Assembly: GCA_010671965.1 (NCBI GenBank)
Contig: JAAHIC010000395.1
Span: 1-5,045 of the forward strand
Origin: Leptolyngbya sp. SIO4C5
GTDB taxonomy: Bacteria; Cyanobacteriota; Cyanobacteriia; Phormidesmidales; Phormidesmidaceae
Reading direction: 5' to 3'
Length of the DNA stretch: 5,045 nt
Made by a program: the position numbers and the translations under genes. This document shows positions 1-5,045 of the stretch, in pieces. How positions within the stretch are numbered: the first letter of the stretch is position 1; the number at the start of each line of letters is the position of its first letter. The notes under the pieces were generated by a model, which searched no databases, had not been told where the DNA came from, and was given only the letters and a program-made list of their open reading frames with translations.

Positions 1-66
1 GAGACCATCCAACTCGATCGCCTCAATCACTTTTTGCCGGAAGTCTTCGCTGTAGGGTCGAGCCAT
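1..66 (-). CDS. IS630-family transposase, N-terminal fragment (cut by window edge)
   Basis: The minus strand opens with ATG at 66-64 and stays open for all 22 codons to the window edge. The start reads MARPYSEDFRQK and continues VIEAIELDGL. This is the typical beginning of the helix-turn-helix DNA-binding domain of IS630-family (Tc1/mariner-related) transposases common in cyanobacteria, where a short 'PYSxDxRxKV' segment precedes the first helix. In a complete protein the HTH binds the element's terminal repeats and a downstream DDE domain carries out cut-and-paste transposition into TA targets. Only the extreme N terminus is visible, so catalytic integrity cannot be judged. It points away from the neighbouring TPR gene. 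Identification rests on 22 residues plus the family pattern. Confidence 0.75.
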   Translation of the reverse strand, partial: MARPYSEDFRQKVIEAIELDGL

Positions 67-140
67 TGTCAAGTAACCGTATCAACTTATTCCAGTCTAC
101 GTCCTAACCTGATTGACTACAGCTATATCAGTCATTACGG
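1..140 (-). mobile_element. Terminal part of an IS630-like insertion sequence (boundary uncertain)
   Basis: The transposase start at 66 implies that the element's end lies within the next few dozen bases to the right. IS630-type elements usually have a short leader between the terminal repeat and the ATG. Positions 114-134 hold a small inverted repeat (TGACT ... AGTCA, 5-base arms), which could be part of the terminal region. The other end is outside the window, so the terminal inverted repeat and the TA target duplication cannot be verified. The right limit of 140 is an estimate. Confidence 0.4.
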
Positions 141-152
141 CCTGAGAAGCTA

Positions 153-208
153 AAGGCGGTTAACGCCCCGTAGTACACATTAGCTGTGAACTGCGGGGTT
201 CTTGCCTT
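153..208. other. Long imperfect hairpin between the IS end and the TPR gene
   Basis: Three nested stems can be drawn: AAGGC 153-157 with GCCTT 204-208; CCCCGTAG 166-173 with CTGCGGGG 191-198 (one G-T pair); and CACA 176-179 with TGTG 185-188 around a 5-nt loop. The structure lies 50 bases past the stop of the minus-strand TPR gene, so it could be that gene's transcription terminator. On the minus strand it is not followed by a clear U-run, which weakens that reading. It could also be a small repeat element or a remnant of IS insertion. Confidence 0.35.
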
Positions 209-257
209 GAACGGCTGAAGTGATTAGTGCCCTATCATTTACGGATCGCTACAGCCG

Positions 258-1223
258 CTATTCAAAGCTGCCTGCTTCAAACTGGGCAAAGCATTCAGAG
301 TTAGGGAGAATATCAGCCACCTTACAGTGTTCGTACTGTAGTTGCAGAGCGATCTGCGTCGGCAGCTGTTCCTGGTAGGTCAAAGCGGTTTCGTAGCTAG
401 CTAGGCTGTCTTCTCGCTGACCAAGCCGCGCATAAATTTGCCCCTGCAATCCCAGTAGTTCCGGATTGTTGGCAGCCGCATCTAAGGCTTTGTTGATGGC
501 TGTTAGGGCCTTATCGTACTGCTCTAAGTCGCGATAGGCCAAAGCTAAGCCCCGCTGCGTTAAATAGGGCGGATTGCCATAGCTTTCTAATCGCTCGATC
601 GCCTGTTGAGGATTGGCGAAAGGCAGATTCACTGCTAGCAGTAAGTCCATATAGCCCTTGACGACGTTCAGTTCCGGGTCGGTGCGCGAAATTCGTTCTG
701 CCTGATCTAGATGATTGAAAACCTGTTGCAGCATTGATAGGACTGTCGGCATACTGCGGACAGCCCCCTGGGTTTTCAGTAAATGTGCCCCTTCTAGAAA
801 GGTGCCCACGGCAGAGTAGAGGTGGCCCCGTAGCGGATCGGCGGCGATTAAGGTGCTAGCGGTCGCCTGTGTTTGCTCTGCTCTCGCCTCTAATTCGTCG
901 AGATCCCCTTCTAGGTAAGCCAAAGATGCCAGCATGGCTTGTACCATCGGTTCACCTGCTTCGGCTTCTGCAGCCACCAGCAAATGCTGCTGGGCTTCTA
1001 CATAGTTTCCCTGTCGGAAAAACGCATAAAAGGCGGCTTCGGTATGATCGCCAATATCGTGGGGATTTTCGGAACGAAAAGGATCGGCGGCAGAGGCGGA
1101 GCTACCCGGTAGACCTAACAGAGCAGCAGTTGTCAGGGCCGCGATCGCAATACCTGTGCGCTTGAAAACGGAGTAAAAAGGCTTGAAGCGAGGCTGTGAG
1201 CGGATTATGGATTTCATTGCCAT
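258..1223 (-). CDS. Exported TPR-repeat protein
   Basis: The frame is open from a GTG at 1250. I prefer the ATG at 1223 (MAMKSIIR...), with another ATG at 1217; no clear ribosome-binding site decides between them. Numbered from the GTG, residues 12-31 are rich in Arg/Lys, residues 32-48 are hydrophobic, and SASA-ADPF follows at about 51-58: a signal peptide for export to the periplasm or thylakoid lumen. The mature part is helical and TPR-like. Repeats are visible at about 70-95 (FYAFFRQGNYVEAQQHL), 230-257 (GLALAYRDLEQYDKALTAI) and 264-290 (LLGLQGQIYARLGQREDSL). Two Cys (309, 320) near the C terminus could form a disulfide. TPRs mediate protein-protein contacts, so no enzymatic role is implied. 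It resembles the cyanobacterial Sll0314/Alr1548-type TPR proteins as I remember them; that assignment is tentative and no partner is indicated by the neighbours. Confidence 0.85.
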   Translation of the reverse strand: MAMKSIIRSQPRFKPFYSVFKRTGIAIAALTTAALLGLPGSSASAADPFRSENPHDIGDHTEAAFYAFFRQGNYVEAQQHLLVAAEAEAGEPMVQAMLASLAYLEGDLDELEARAEQTQATASTLIAADPLRGHLYSAVGTFLEGAHLLKTQGAVRSMPTVLSMLQQVFNHLDQAERISRTDPELNVVKGYMDLLLAVNLPFANPQQAIERLESYGNPPYLTQRGLALAYRDLEQYDKALTAINKALDAAANNPELLGLQGQIYARLGQREDSLASYETALTYQEQLPTQIALQLQYEHCKVADILPNSECFAQFEAGSFE

Positions 1224-1475
1224 GATGCGAAAAGAGTATCGTCTCGACACTGCAGCGTTAGCCGCAACTAGCTGGGTGAGAGAGCCGCGAGCAAAACCAA
1301 TAGACCGTAGTTTTAGTCACAGCTTTGATGACGCGGTTTTGATAAACGAGTTCCTTACAGCTTATGCGGCCTGCTTCTATTTTGCCTCAGTTCATTTGGG
1401 CAAAACCTAGAGAGGAGATTAATCCCTCACAGTCTGCTGATGGCGGCGATCGCTCTGCGCTCCGGCAGCCGTTTG

Positions 1476-1697
1476 CTAATCGACTAAAGTCACCTGCCCG
1501 GCCCGAACCGCGTCTAGAACCTGATTGATGTGGCTGCGCTGCAGCGAGGTTATGGAGCTAATTGCCAGAATCATTGAGGTGAGCTGCATGTAGTCTTTGC
1601 GGCTGATTCGCTGAGACTCAATTACCTTTTGAACGAGCTTGGCGATCGTCACAGAATGCTTGTTCGGATATTCTCGAACCATATTCTTCATCTGCAT
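1476..1697 (-). CDS. Small conserved-looking cyanobacterial protein, function unknown
   Basis: 73 codons, ATG at 1697, with alternative ATGs at 1691 and 1682; no strong ribosome-binding site separates them. The product is mostly helical and soluble, with no signal peptide, membrane segment or cysteine. Recognisable stretches are VTIAKLVQKVIESQRISRKD (about 16-35), a QLTSMIL segment (38-44) and a C-terminal INQVLDAV...G.VTLVD (57-73). From memory this matches a family of short cyanobacterial proteins of the form 'ISR..(H/Y).QLTS.IL...I....R..IN.VFD....G...LVD', which have no assigned function. The complete, sensible C terminus ending in LVD and the family-like pattern argue for a real gene rather than a chance frame. 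It lies 252 bases upstream of, and co-directional with, the TPR gene, which is too far apart to infer an operon. It is divergent from gloB. Confidence 0.75.
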   Translation of the reverse strand: MQMKNMVREYPNKHSVTIAKLVQKVIESQRISRKDYMQLTSMILAISSITSLQRSHINQVLDAVRAGQVTLVD

Positions 1698-1750
1698 AAT
1701 TTATCAAGATGCCTAACCGTAAATTCGAGACGGCAAAAACACCTAATCTC

Positions 1751-1756
1751 AGTATA
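1751..1756 (-). promoter_or_regulatory. Candidate -10 element for the 73-aa gene
   Basis: On the minus strand this hexamer reads TATACT (5 of 6 with TATAAT), about 54 bases before the 73-aa gene's ATG. It lies in the palindrome AGTATACT (1751-1758), so the same hexamer also reads toward gloB on the plus strand (1753-1758). No good -35 is found at the right spacing on either strand, so this is weak. Confidence 0.25.
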
Positions 1757-1826
1757 CTGCGGCTCTCAGTGTGCCCTAAAGAACTCTATAGCATATCCGT
1801 AATTTCTCTGATCTTGATCGCACTGG

Positions 1827-1853
1827 TTGAAAAGTGGTCAAGCCTTTTATGCT
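1827..1853 (+). promoter_or_regulatory. Candidate gloB promoter
   Basis: TTGAAA at 1827-1832 matches the -35 consensus at 5 of 6. TATGCT at 1848-1853 matches the -10 at 4 of 6, but the spacer is only 15 bases. It would place transcription start about 25 bases before the gloB ATG. It is the best candidate in the 186-base divergent gap, yet below what I would call firm. Confidence 0.3.
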
Positions 1854-1883
1854 GGACAAAGTGGAGCCTTAAACTTTTGAGCT

Positions 1884-2657
1884 ATGCAGATTTATCGCCT
1901 TGATGCCTTATCAGATAACTATATATTTCTTCTCTATGCTCCACAGTTAGGACAGGCTGCGGTAGTTGATCCGGCTGAAGCCGCGCCTGTTTTCAATCAG
2001 CTAGCTGAGCTAAACGCTACGCTGACTACTATTTTTAATACGCATCATCACAGCGATCACGTCGGTGGCAACCGGCAGCTATTAGCTGAGTATTCTGACG
2101 CTTCGGTGTACGGCGGTGCAGCAGATCGCGGCCGCATTCCGGGACAGCAATTCTTTTTAGAAGAAGGCGATCGCGTTGAATTTGCCGGTCGCGAAGCGGA
2201 AGTTTTCTTTGTGCCCGGACACACACGCGGCCACATTGCCTACTACTTCCCGCCGGCTGCCGGGGAGGAGTGGGGTGAGCTATTTTGCGGTGATACCCTT
2301 TTTGCCGGTGGCTGCGGGCGGCTGTTTGAAGGGACTCCGGCCCAGATGGTGGAGTCACTGGGCAAGCTGCGATCGCTGCCGGATACTACTCGCGTTTGGT
2401 GTGCCCACGAATATACGCTGAAAAATCTCCAGTTTGCTCTGACCGTAGATGGGCAAAACCAAGACCTGCAGCAGCGCTTTCAGCAGGTGAAGGCAGCAAG
2501 GCAGCAGCAGCAGTCGACTATCCCCTCAAATCTTAAACTTGAGAAGCAAACCAATCCTTTCTTGCGCTGGGATCAGCCCGCTTTGCAGCAGGCAGTGGGT
2601 ATAGAAGATCCAGTACGTACCTTTGCTCGCCTGCGGGGTAAAAAAGACCAGTTTTAA
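1884..2657 (+). CDS. gloB: Hydroxyacylglutathione hydrolase (glyoxalase II)
   Basis: 257 codons, the usual length for bacterial GloB. The enzyme hydrolyses S-D-lactoylglutathione to D-lactate and glutathione, the second step of cytosolic methylglyoxal detoxification. The metallo-beta-lactamase fold is evident. THHHSDH at 53-59 supplies metal ligands His54, His56, Asp58 and His59. His113 (in PGHTRGH), the bridging Asp137 (in CGDTLF) and His175 (in CAHEYT) complete the binuclear centre. GCGRLFEG at 143-150 is a glyoxalase II signature. The C-terminal substrate-binding domain carries TNPFLR (223-228) and a basic RLRGKKD end (249-255), typical of glutathione-binding glyoxalase II rather than other MBL hydrolases. 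The ATG at 1884 gives the family's usual start ([15 protein letters not shown]). No ligand is missing. rplI follows after 62 bases with its own promoter, so the two are probably not one transcription unit by design. Confidence 0.96.
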   Translation: MQIYRLDALSDNYIFLLYAPQLGQAAVVDPAEAAPVFNQLAELNATLTTIFNTHHHSDHVGGNRQLLAEYSDASVYGGAADRGRIPGQQFFLEEGDRVEFAGREAEVFFVPGHTRGHIAYYFPPAAGEEWGELFCGDTLFAGGCGRLFEGTPAQMVESLGKLRSLPDTTRVWCAHEYTLKNLQFALTVDGQNQDLQQRFQQVKAARQQQQSTIPSNLKLEKQTNPFLRWDQPALQQAVGIEDPVRTFARLRGKKDQF

Positions 2658-2660
2658 CTT

Positions 2661-2689
2661 TTGCTAAAACCTGGCTGGGTTGATAAAAT
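2661..2689 (+). promoter_or_regulatory. Sigma-70-type promoter of rplI
   Basis: TTGCTA at 2661-2666 (4 of 6 with TTGACA) is followed by a 17-base spacer and TAAAAT at 2684-2689 (5 of 6 with TATAAT). Initiation would fall near 2695-2697, giving a leader of roughly 25 nt. The site starts 4 bases after the gloB stop codon. A short motif CTGGGTT overlaps the spacer (2675-2681, one base different: CTGGGTT preceded by GG) and recurs in the leader near 2696-2702. Confidence 0.55.
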
Positions 2690-2719
2690 CAGAGACTGGG
2701 TTTTAAAAAGTGGAAAATT

Positions 2720-3178
2720 ATGGCGAAACGGGTACAGGTCGTCCTGAATGAGGACGTAAGAAAGCTGGGCGGCGAAGGCGATTTAGTGGAAGTGGCCCCT
2801 GGCTACGCGCGTAACTACTTAATTCCTCGCGGATTGGCCGTCCGTACGACGCCTGGCGTGCTGAAACAGGTAGAGCGGCGGCGGGAACAAGAGCGGCAGC
2901 GGCAGCTCGAAATTAAGCAGGAAGCCGAATCGATCAAGACAGCCCTGGCAACTATCGGCCTATTTACCGTGAAAAAGCAGGCTGGTGAAGGCGAGGCTAT
3001 TTTCGGCACCGTGACGGCGGCTGAAGTGGCAGAAGAGATTCAAAAGATGACCAATAAAGAGGTCGATCGCCGCAACATCACGCTGCCCGATATCAATAAG
3101 CTGGGTGAATACCGGGTTGAAGTAAAGCTGCATCCTGAAGTCACCGCGACGCTCAACCTGCGGGTCGCGCCCCAGTAG
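2720..3178 (+). CDS. rplI: 50S ribosomal protein L9 (bL9)
   Basis: 152 codons, a normal length for bL9. The protein binds 23S rRNA domain V near the base of the L1 stalk and helps maintain reading frame on crowded ribosomes. The N-terminal rRNA-binding domain is intact: [21 protein letters not shown], then the family signature [14 protein letters not shown] at about 27-40. Residues about 45-75 form the highly charged connecting helix ([20 protein letters not shown]). The C-terminal domain (about 77-150) ends in VEVKLHPEV...LNLRVAPQ. The ATG at 2720 has only a weak GGA (2712-2714) upstream, normal for cyanobacteria. A dedicated promoter sits at 2661-2689. rplI next to dnaB is a widespread bacterial arrangement, but here the rpsF/rpsR genes often found alongside are absent and a terminator-like hairpin separates it from dnaB. 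Confidence 0.97.
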   Translation: MAKRVQVVLNEDVRKLGGEGDLVEVAPGYARNYLIPRGLAVRTTPGVLKQVERRREQERQRQLEIKQEAESIKTALATIGLFTVKKQAGEGEAIFGTVTAAEVAEEIQKMTNKEVDRRNITLPDINKLGEYRVEVKLHPEVTATLNLRVAPQ

Positions 3179-3287
3179 GGGACTGGCACTGCCAAACCGC
3201 TACGAAGAGATTTCAGCGGCAAAGCAATATTTGAGGTGTTAGTTTGCAATGCACCCAGAGGGATGACAGCTCAGCTACTCAAAAATG

Positions 3288-3311
3288 TTGAGAATAACCC
3301 TCAATGGGGTT
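3288..3311 (+). promoter_or_regulatory. Two mutually exclusive small hairpins in the rplI-dnaB gap
   Basis: TTGAG 3288-3292 can pair with CTCAA 3300-3304, and AACCC 3296-3300 can pair with GGGTT 3307-3311. The two pairings share bases 3296-3304, so only one can form. They lie 19 bases before the strong terminator-like stem. Each stem is only 5 bp, so a regulatory meaning is speculative. Confidence 0.2.
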
Positions 3312-3329
3312 CATCTGTTCGCTATGGTG

Positions 3330-3360
3330 AAGGGCGGGGTCATCCCGCCCTTATTTTGAT
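3330..3360 (+). terminator. Intrinsic terminator-like hairpin in front of dnaB
   Basis: A perfect 9-bp GC-rich stem (AAGGGCGGG 3330-3338 with CCCGCCCTT 3344-3352) encloses a 5-nt loop and is followed by ATTTTGATTT. This is the form of a Rho-independent terminator and fits the end of the rplI transcript, 150 bases past its stop codon. Only 16 bases separate the stem from the dnaB ATG, too few for a separate promoter, so any dnaB transcript starting upstream must carry or read through it. Confidence 0.7.
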
Positions 3361-3368
3361 TTAAAACT

Positions 3369-5021
3369 ATGGTTCAGGAACTGAATTTCCAGCCGACGAG
3401 CGATCGCCTACCGCCGCAAAACGTTGATGCTGAAGAGGCAATCCTCGGCGGTATCCTTTTAGATCCAGAAGCGCTCAGCCGCGTCACCGAGATCCTACAG
3501 CCAGAAGCCTTCTACATTGAGGCGCACCGAGATATCTATCGGGCTGCCCTAGATTTACAAAGTCGGGGACGCCCCACCGACCTGATGAGTCTAGCGACGT
3601 GGCTAAAGGATCAAAACAAGCTGGAGAAAGTGGGGGGACAAAGCCGCTTAGCTCAGCTAGTCGATCGCGTTATCTCGGCTGCCAATATCGATCAGTATGC
3701 GACGCTGGTAATGGAGAAATACATGCGGCGCAAACTGATCCAAACCGGGGGCGAGATTATTCAGCTCGGCTACGCCACCAGTTCCCCGGTCGAGACAATA
3801 CTAGACCAGGCCGAACAAAAGCTATTTGGCGTTACCCAAGAGCGCCCGCAGCAGGGACTTACCCCTACAGGCGATATCCTCACCGACACATTTTCGGATA
3901 TTGAACAGCGATCGCTGGGACTTACCACTCCCGGTATTGCCTGCGGTTTCTACGATCTTGACGCCATGACCCAGGGTTTTCAGCGATCGGATTTGATTAT
4001 CGCGGCGGGGCGTCCGTCAATGGGCAAGACCAGCTTCGTTCTTAATATTGCTCGCAACATTGCCGGGATGCATCAGCTTCCTGTGGCTATCTTCAGTTTG
4101 GAGATGTCGAAGTCGCAGCTCGTTTATCGCCTGCTGTCCAGCGAAATTCAGATTGAAAGTGGCCGTCTGCGGGCCGGACGAATTTCTCAGCCAGAGTGGG
4201 AACCGCTAGGCCACGCCATTAGCTCCCTCTCTCAGCTCCCGGTCTTTATTGACGATACGCCCAATATCTCGGTGACCGAAATGCGATCGAAGGCGCGGCG
4301 GCTGCAGGCTGAAAGTGGTGGCGCGCTGGGGCTGATTTTAGTGGATTACCTACAGCTAATGGAAGGCAGCGGCAGTGAAAACCGGGTGCAGGAACTCTCA
4401 AAAGTGACGCGATCGCTCAAAGGACTGGCCCGTGAACTGAGCGTACCGGTAATTGCCCTCTCGCAGCTCAGCCGCGGCGTCGAATCCCGCACTAACAAGC
4501 GACCGATGATGTCAGACCTGAGAGAATGCGTCACGGGCGACACGCTGGTTGTTTTAGCTGACGGACGACGAGTGCCGATTCAGGATCTAGTCGGAGAAAC
4601 ACCCGAAGTTATCAGCCTGAACTCGCAAGGGAAATTGACAACGGCAAAAGCTGACCTGATTTGGCAAGTTGGACAAAAAAGTGTTTATCAAGTTCAGTTA
4701 GCTAGCGGTAGAACCATCAAAGCGACGAGCACGCATAGACTTTACGCTTTAGATGGATGGAAGACTGTTAAGGAAATTGTGCCAGGTACCCGCCTTGCCG
4801 TTGCTCGCTCACTACCCGAACCGATCAGCTCCCAAGAATGGCCTGATCAGCGAGTGGCTCTACTTGGACAGCTTATTGGAGATGGGAGCTATCTTAAAGG
4901 GCAGCCTATGCGCTACACGACTATCTCTTCGCCAATAGGTTCAACTGCTACAACAGTGTCCCAAAAGAGATCTGAGTTAGCTATTTCCCGAAGAACGCGG
5001 CTTTCTAAAATGTCAGCATAG
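3369..5021 (+). CDS. dnaB: Replicative DNA helicase DnaB, interrupted by an intein; 3' part disrupted
   Basis: DnaB is the hexameric helicase that unwinds DNA ahead of the replisome. Residues 1-386 are normal helicase sequence. The N-terminal domain (about 15-115) starts LPPQNVDAEEAILGGILLD. The RecA-like domain holds Walker A GRPSMGKT (214-221), FSLEMS with the catalytic Glu245, Walker B LILVDYLQL with Asp326, and the H4 segment LSQLSRGVESR...MMSDLRE (364-386). An intein begins at Cys387. The last true codons are about 517 (MRYT). Residues 518-550 and the stop at 5019-5021 are a chance read-through of inverted intein sequence. The C-extein (normally about 65-70 residues starting SG.IEQDADLV) is absent, so no full helicase can be made from this arrangement. 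The start MVQELNFQPTSDRLPPQN fits cyanobacterial DnaB. There is no ribosome-binding site, and a strong hairpin lies just upstream. Confidence 0.9.
   Translation: MVQELNFQPTSDRLPPQNVDAEEAILGGILLDPEALSRVTEILQPEAFYIEAHRDIYRAALDLQSRGRPTDLMSLATWLKDQNKLEKVGGQSRLAQLVDRVISAANIDQYATLVMEKYMRRKLIQTGGEIIQLGYATSSPVETILDQAEQKLFGVTQERPQQGLTPTGDILTDTFSDIEQRSLGLTTPGIACGFYDLDAMTQGFQRSDLIIAAGRPSMGKTSFVLNIARNIAGMHQLPVAIFSLEMSKSQLVYRLLSSEIQIESGRLRAGRISQPEWEPLGHAISSLSQLPVFIDDTPNISVTEMRSKARRLQAESGGALGLILVDYLQLMEGSGSENRVQELSKVTRSLKGLARELSVPVIALSQLSRGVESRTNKRPMMSDLRECVTGDTLVVLADGRRVPIQDLVGETPEVISLNSQGKLTTAKADLIWQVGQKSVYQVQLASGRTIKATSTHRLYALDGWKTVKEIVPGTRLAVARSLPEPISSQEWPDQRVALLGQLIGDGSYLKGQPMRYTTISSPIGSTATTVSQKRSELAISRRTRLSKMSA
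4527..4918 (+). other. DnaB intein, N-terminal splicing half plus start of LAGLIDADG endonuclease
   Basis: The break in helicase homology comes exactly after SDLRE. The intein opens with block A CVTGDTLVVLADG (DnaB residues 387-399), whose Cys387 is the splicing nucleophile. Block B, GRTIKATSTHRL (447-458), has the conserved TxxH as Thr453/His456. LLGQLIGDGSY (498-508) is the first dodecapeptide motif of a LAGLIDADG homing endonuclease, so this is a full-size rather than mini-intein. The host protein would resume with Ser as the +1 residue if the extein is SG.IEQ. Blocks D-H of the endonuclease and splicing blocks F and G are not in the correct orientation here, because the sequence turns over at 4919. 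Confidence 0.92.
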
Positions 5022-5045
5022 CCAGCGAGTACAGATCGTGAAGAT
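4919..5045 (-). pseudogene. Inverted fragment of the intein C-terminal region
   Basis: The minus strand is open from the window edge (5044) to a TAG at 4915-4913 and reads SSRSVLAGYADILESRVL, then REIANSDLFWDTVVAVEP, then IGEEIVV. Up to GEEIV this matches the stretch just before block F in DnaB-type inteins, as in the Synechocystis DnaB intein (SDIYWDSIVSI...EEVFDLTVPG). The expected continuation (Y/F)DLTVPG, block G (HN) and the C-extein are missing. After the Val codon at 4921-4919 the reading runs into the antisense of the plus-strand intein and stops within two codons. The fragment is co-linear, without frameshifts, and in the opposite orientation to its own gene. Upstream (beyond 5045) it should continue into the endonuclease domain. 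It is not a gene in its own right. Confidence 0.8.

Larger units (their letters stand above)
1141..4416. repeat. HIP1 octamers (GCGATCGC), seven scattered copies
   Basis: Exact copies start at 1141, 1446, 2167, 2369, 3400, 3908 and 4409. All but the one at 1446 lie inside genes. A given octamer is expected about once per 65 kb in random sequence of even composition, so seven in 5 kb is a strong enrichment. HIP1 over-representation is characteristic of many cyanobacteria and is the main lineage clue. Its role is not settled. Confidence 0.9.

Noticed and set aside
1183..1410. 75-codon plus-strand open frame opposite the TPR gene start
   Set aside because: It overlaps the signal-peptide region of the minus-strand TPR gene and the gap beyond it, with no recognisable protein features; probably a chance antisense frame.
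1430..1475. Terminator of the 73-aa gene (CTGC ... GCAG)
   Set aside because: The stem is only 4 bp with no T-run on the minus strand, and the most conspicuous palindrome there is simply a HIP1 site.
1709..1903. 64-codon plus-strand open frame upstream of gloB
   Set aside because: It runs across the divergent intergenic region into the gloB start, has no family-like motif or ribosome-binding site, and its composition looks like translated non-coding DNA.
3184..3194. Palindrome TGGCACTGCCA after rplI
   Set aside because: The centre is a single base, so it cannot fold as a hairpin, and an 11-base palindrome alone is weak evidence for an operator.
4955..4975. Group II intron 5' end (GTGTCC...) as cause of the intein break
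   Set aside because: The GUGYG-type start is not matched, and the inverted intein peptide extends across this position without interruption.
4938..5021. Residues after MRYT in the dnaB frame as genuine endonuclease sequence
   Set aside because: The plus-strand tail shows no match to LAGLIDADG inteins, whereas the minus strand of the same bases matches the intein C-terminal stretch over about 40 residues. A simple frameshift was also tested by eye: the other two plus frames contain early stops and no intein motifs.
4913..5044. Functional split-intein C-half encoded on the minus strand
   Set aside because: It terminates just before block F and lacks the C-terminal HN and the C-extein, so it could not complete splicing.

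Overview
The window looks like chromosomal DNA from a cyanobacterium. Seven exact copies of the HIP1 octamer GCGATCGC occur in about 5 kb. The DnaB helicase carries an intein, as several cyanobacterial DnaBs do. Two of the genes (a secreted TPR protein and a 73-aa protein) resemble proteins I associate with cyanobacteria. No genus can be named from the sequence alone.

Layout: (1) 1-66, minus: first 22 codons of an IS630-type transposase, cut by the window edge. Its presumed terminal region follows, to roughly 110-140. (2) 153-208: a long imperfect hairpin just downstream of the next gene. (3) 258-1223, minus: an exported TPR-repeat protein. (4) 1224-1475: 252 bases with no gene; one HIP1 site, and no convincing promoter or terminator. 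(5) 1476-1697, minus: a 73-residue conserved-looking protein of unknown function. (6) 1698-1883: a divergent intergenic region with weak promoter candidates. (7) 1884-2657, plus: gloB, glyoxalase II. (8) 2720-3178, plus: rplI (ribosomal protein bL9), with a good sigma-70-type promoter in front of it. (9) 3179-3368: the rplI-dnaB gap, with two alternative small hairpins and a strong intrinsic-terminator-like hairpin ending 16 nt before the dnaB ATG. (10) 3369 onward, plus: dnaB, interrupted after codon 386 by an intein.

The most striking point is inside the intein. Its N-terminal splicing half and first LAGLIDADG motif read normally on the plus strand to about 4918. From 4919 to the window end, the plus strand reads as nonsense, but the minus strand encodes a recognisable intein C-terminal stretch (LREIANSDLFWD ... 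GEEIV), which stops just before the expected block F. The intein is therefore joined head-to-head to an inverted piece of its own C-terminal part. As given, this dnaB cannot be spliced and lacks its C-extein. Three explanations are possible: a real inversion of the homing-endonuclease region, a rearranged or split dnaB, or a chimeric join from amplification or assembly. DnaB is essential and only one junction is visible, so an artefact must be excluded first.

Functionally, rplI and dnaB are common bacterial neighbours (translation and replication). gloB is a metabolic detoxification gene with its own context. The minus-strand genes have no visible functional link to the plus-strand ones.
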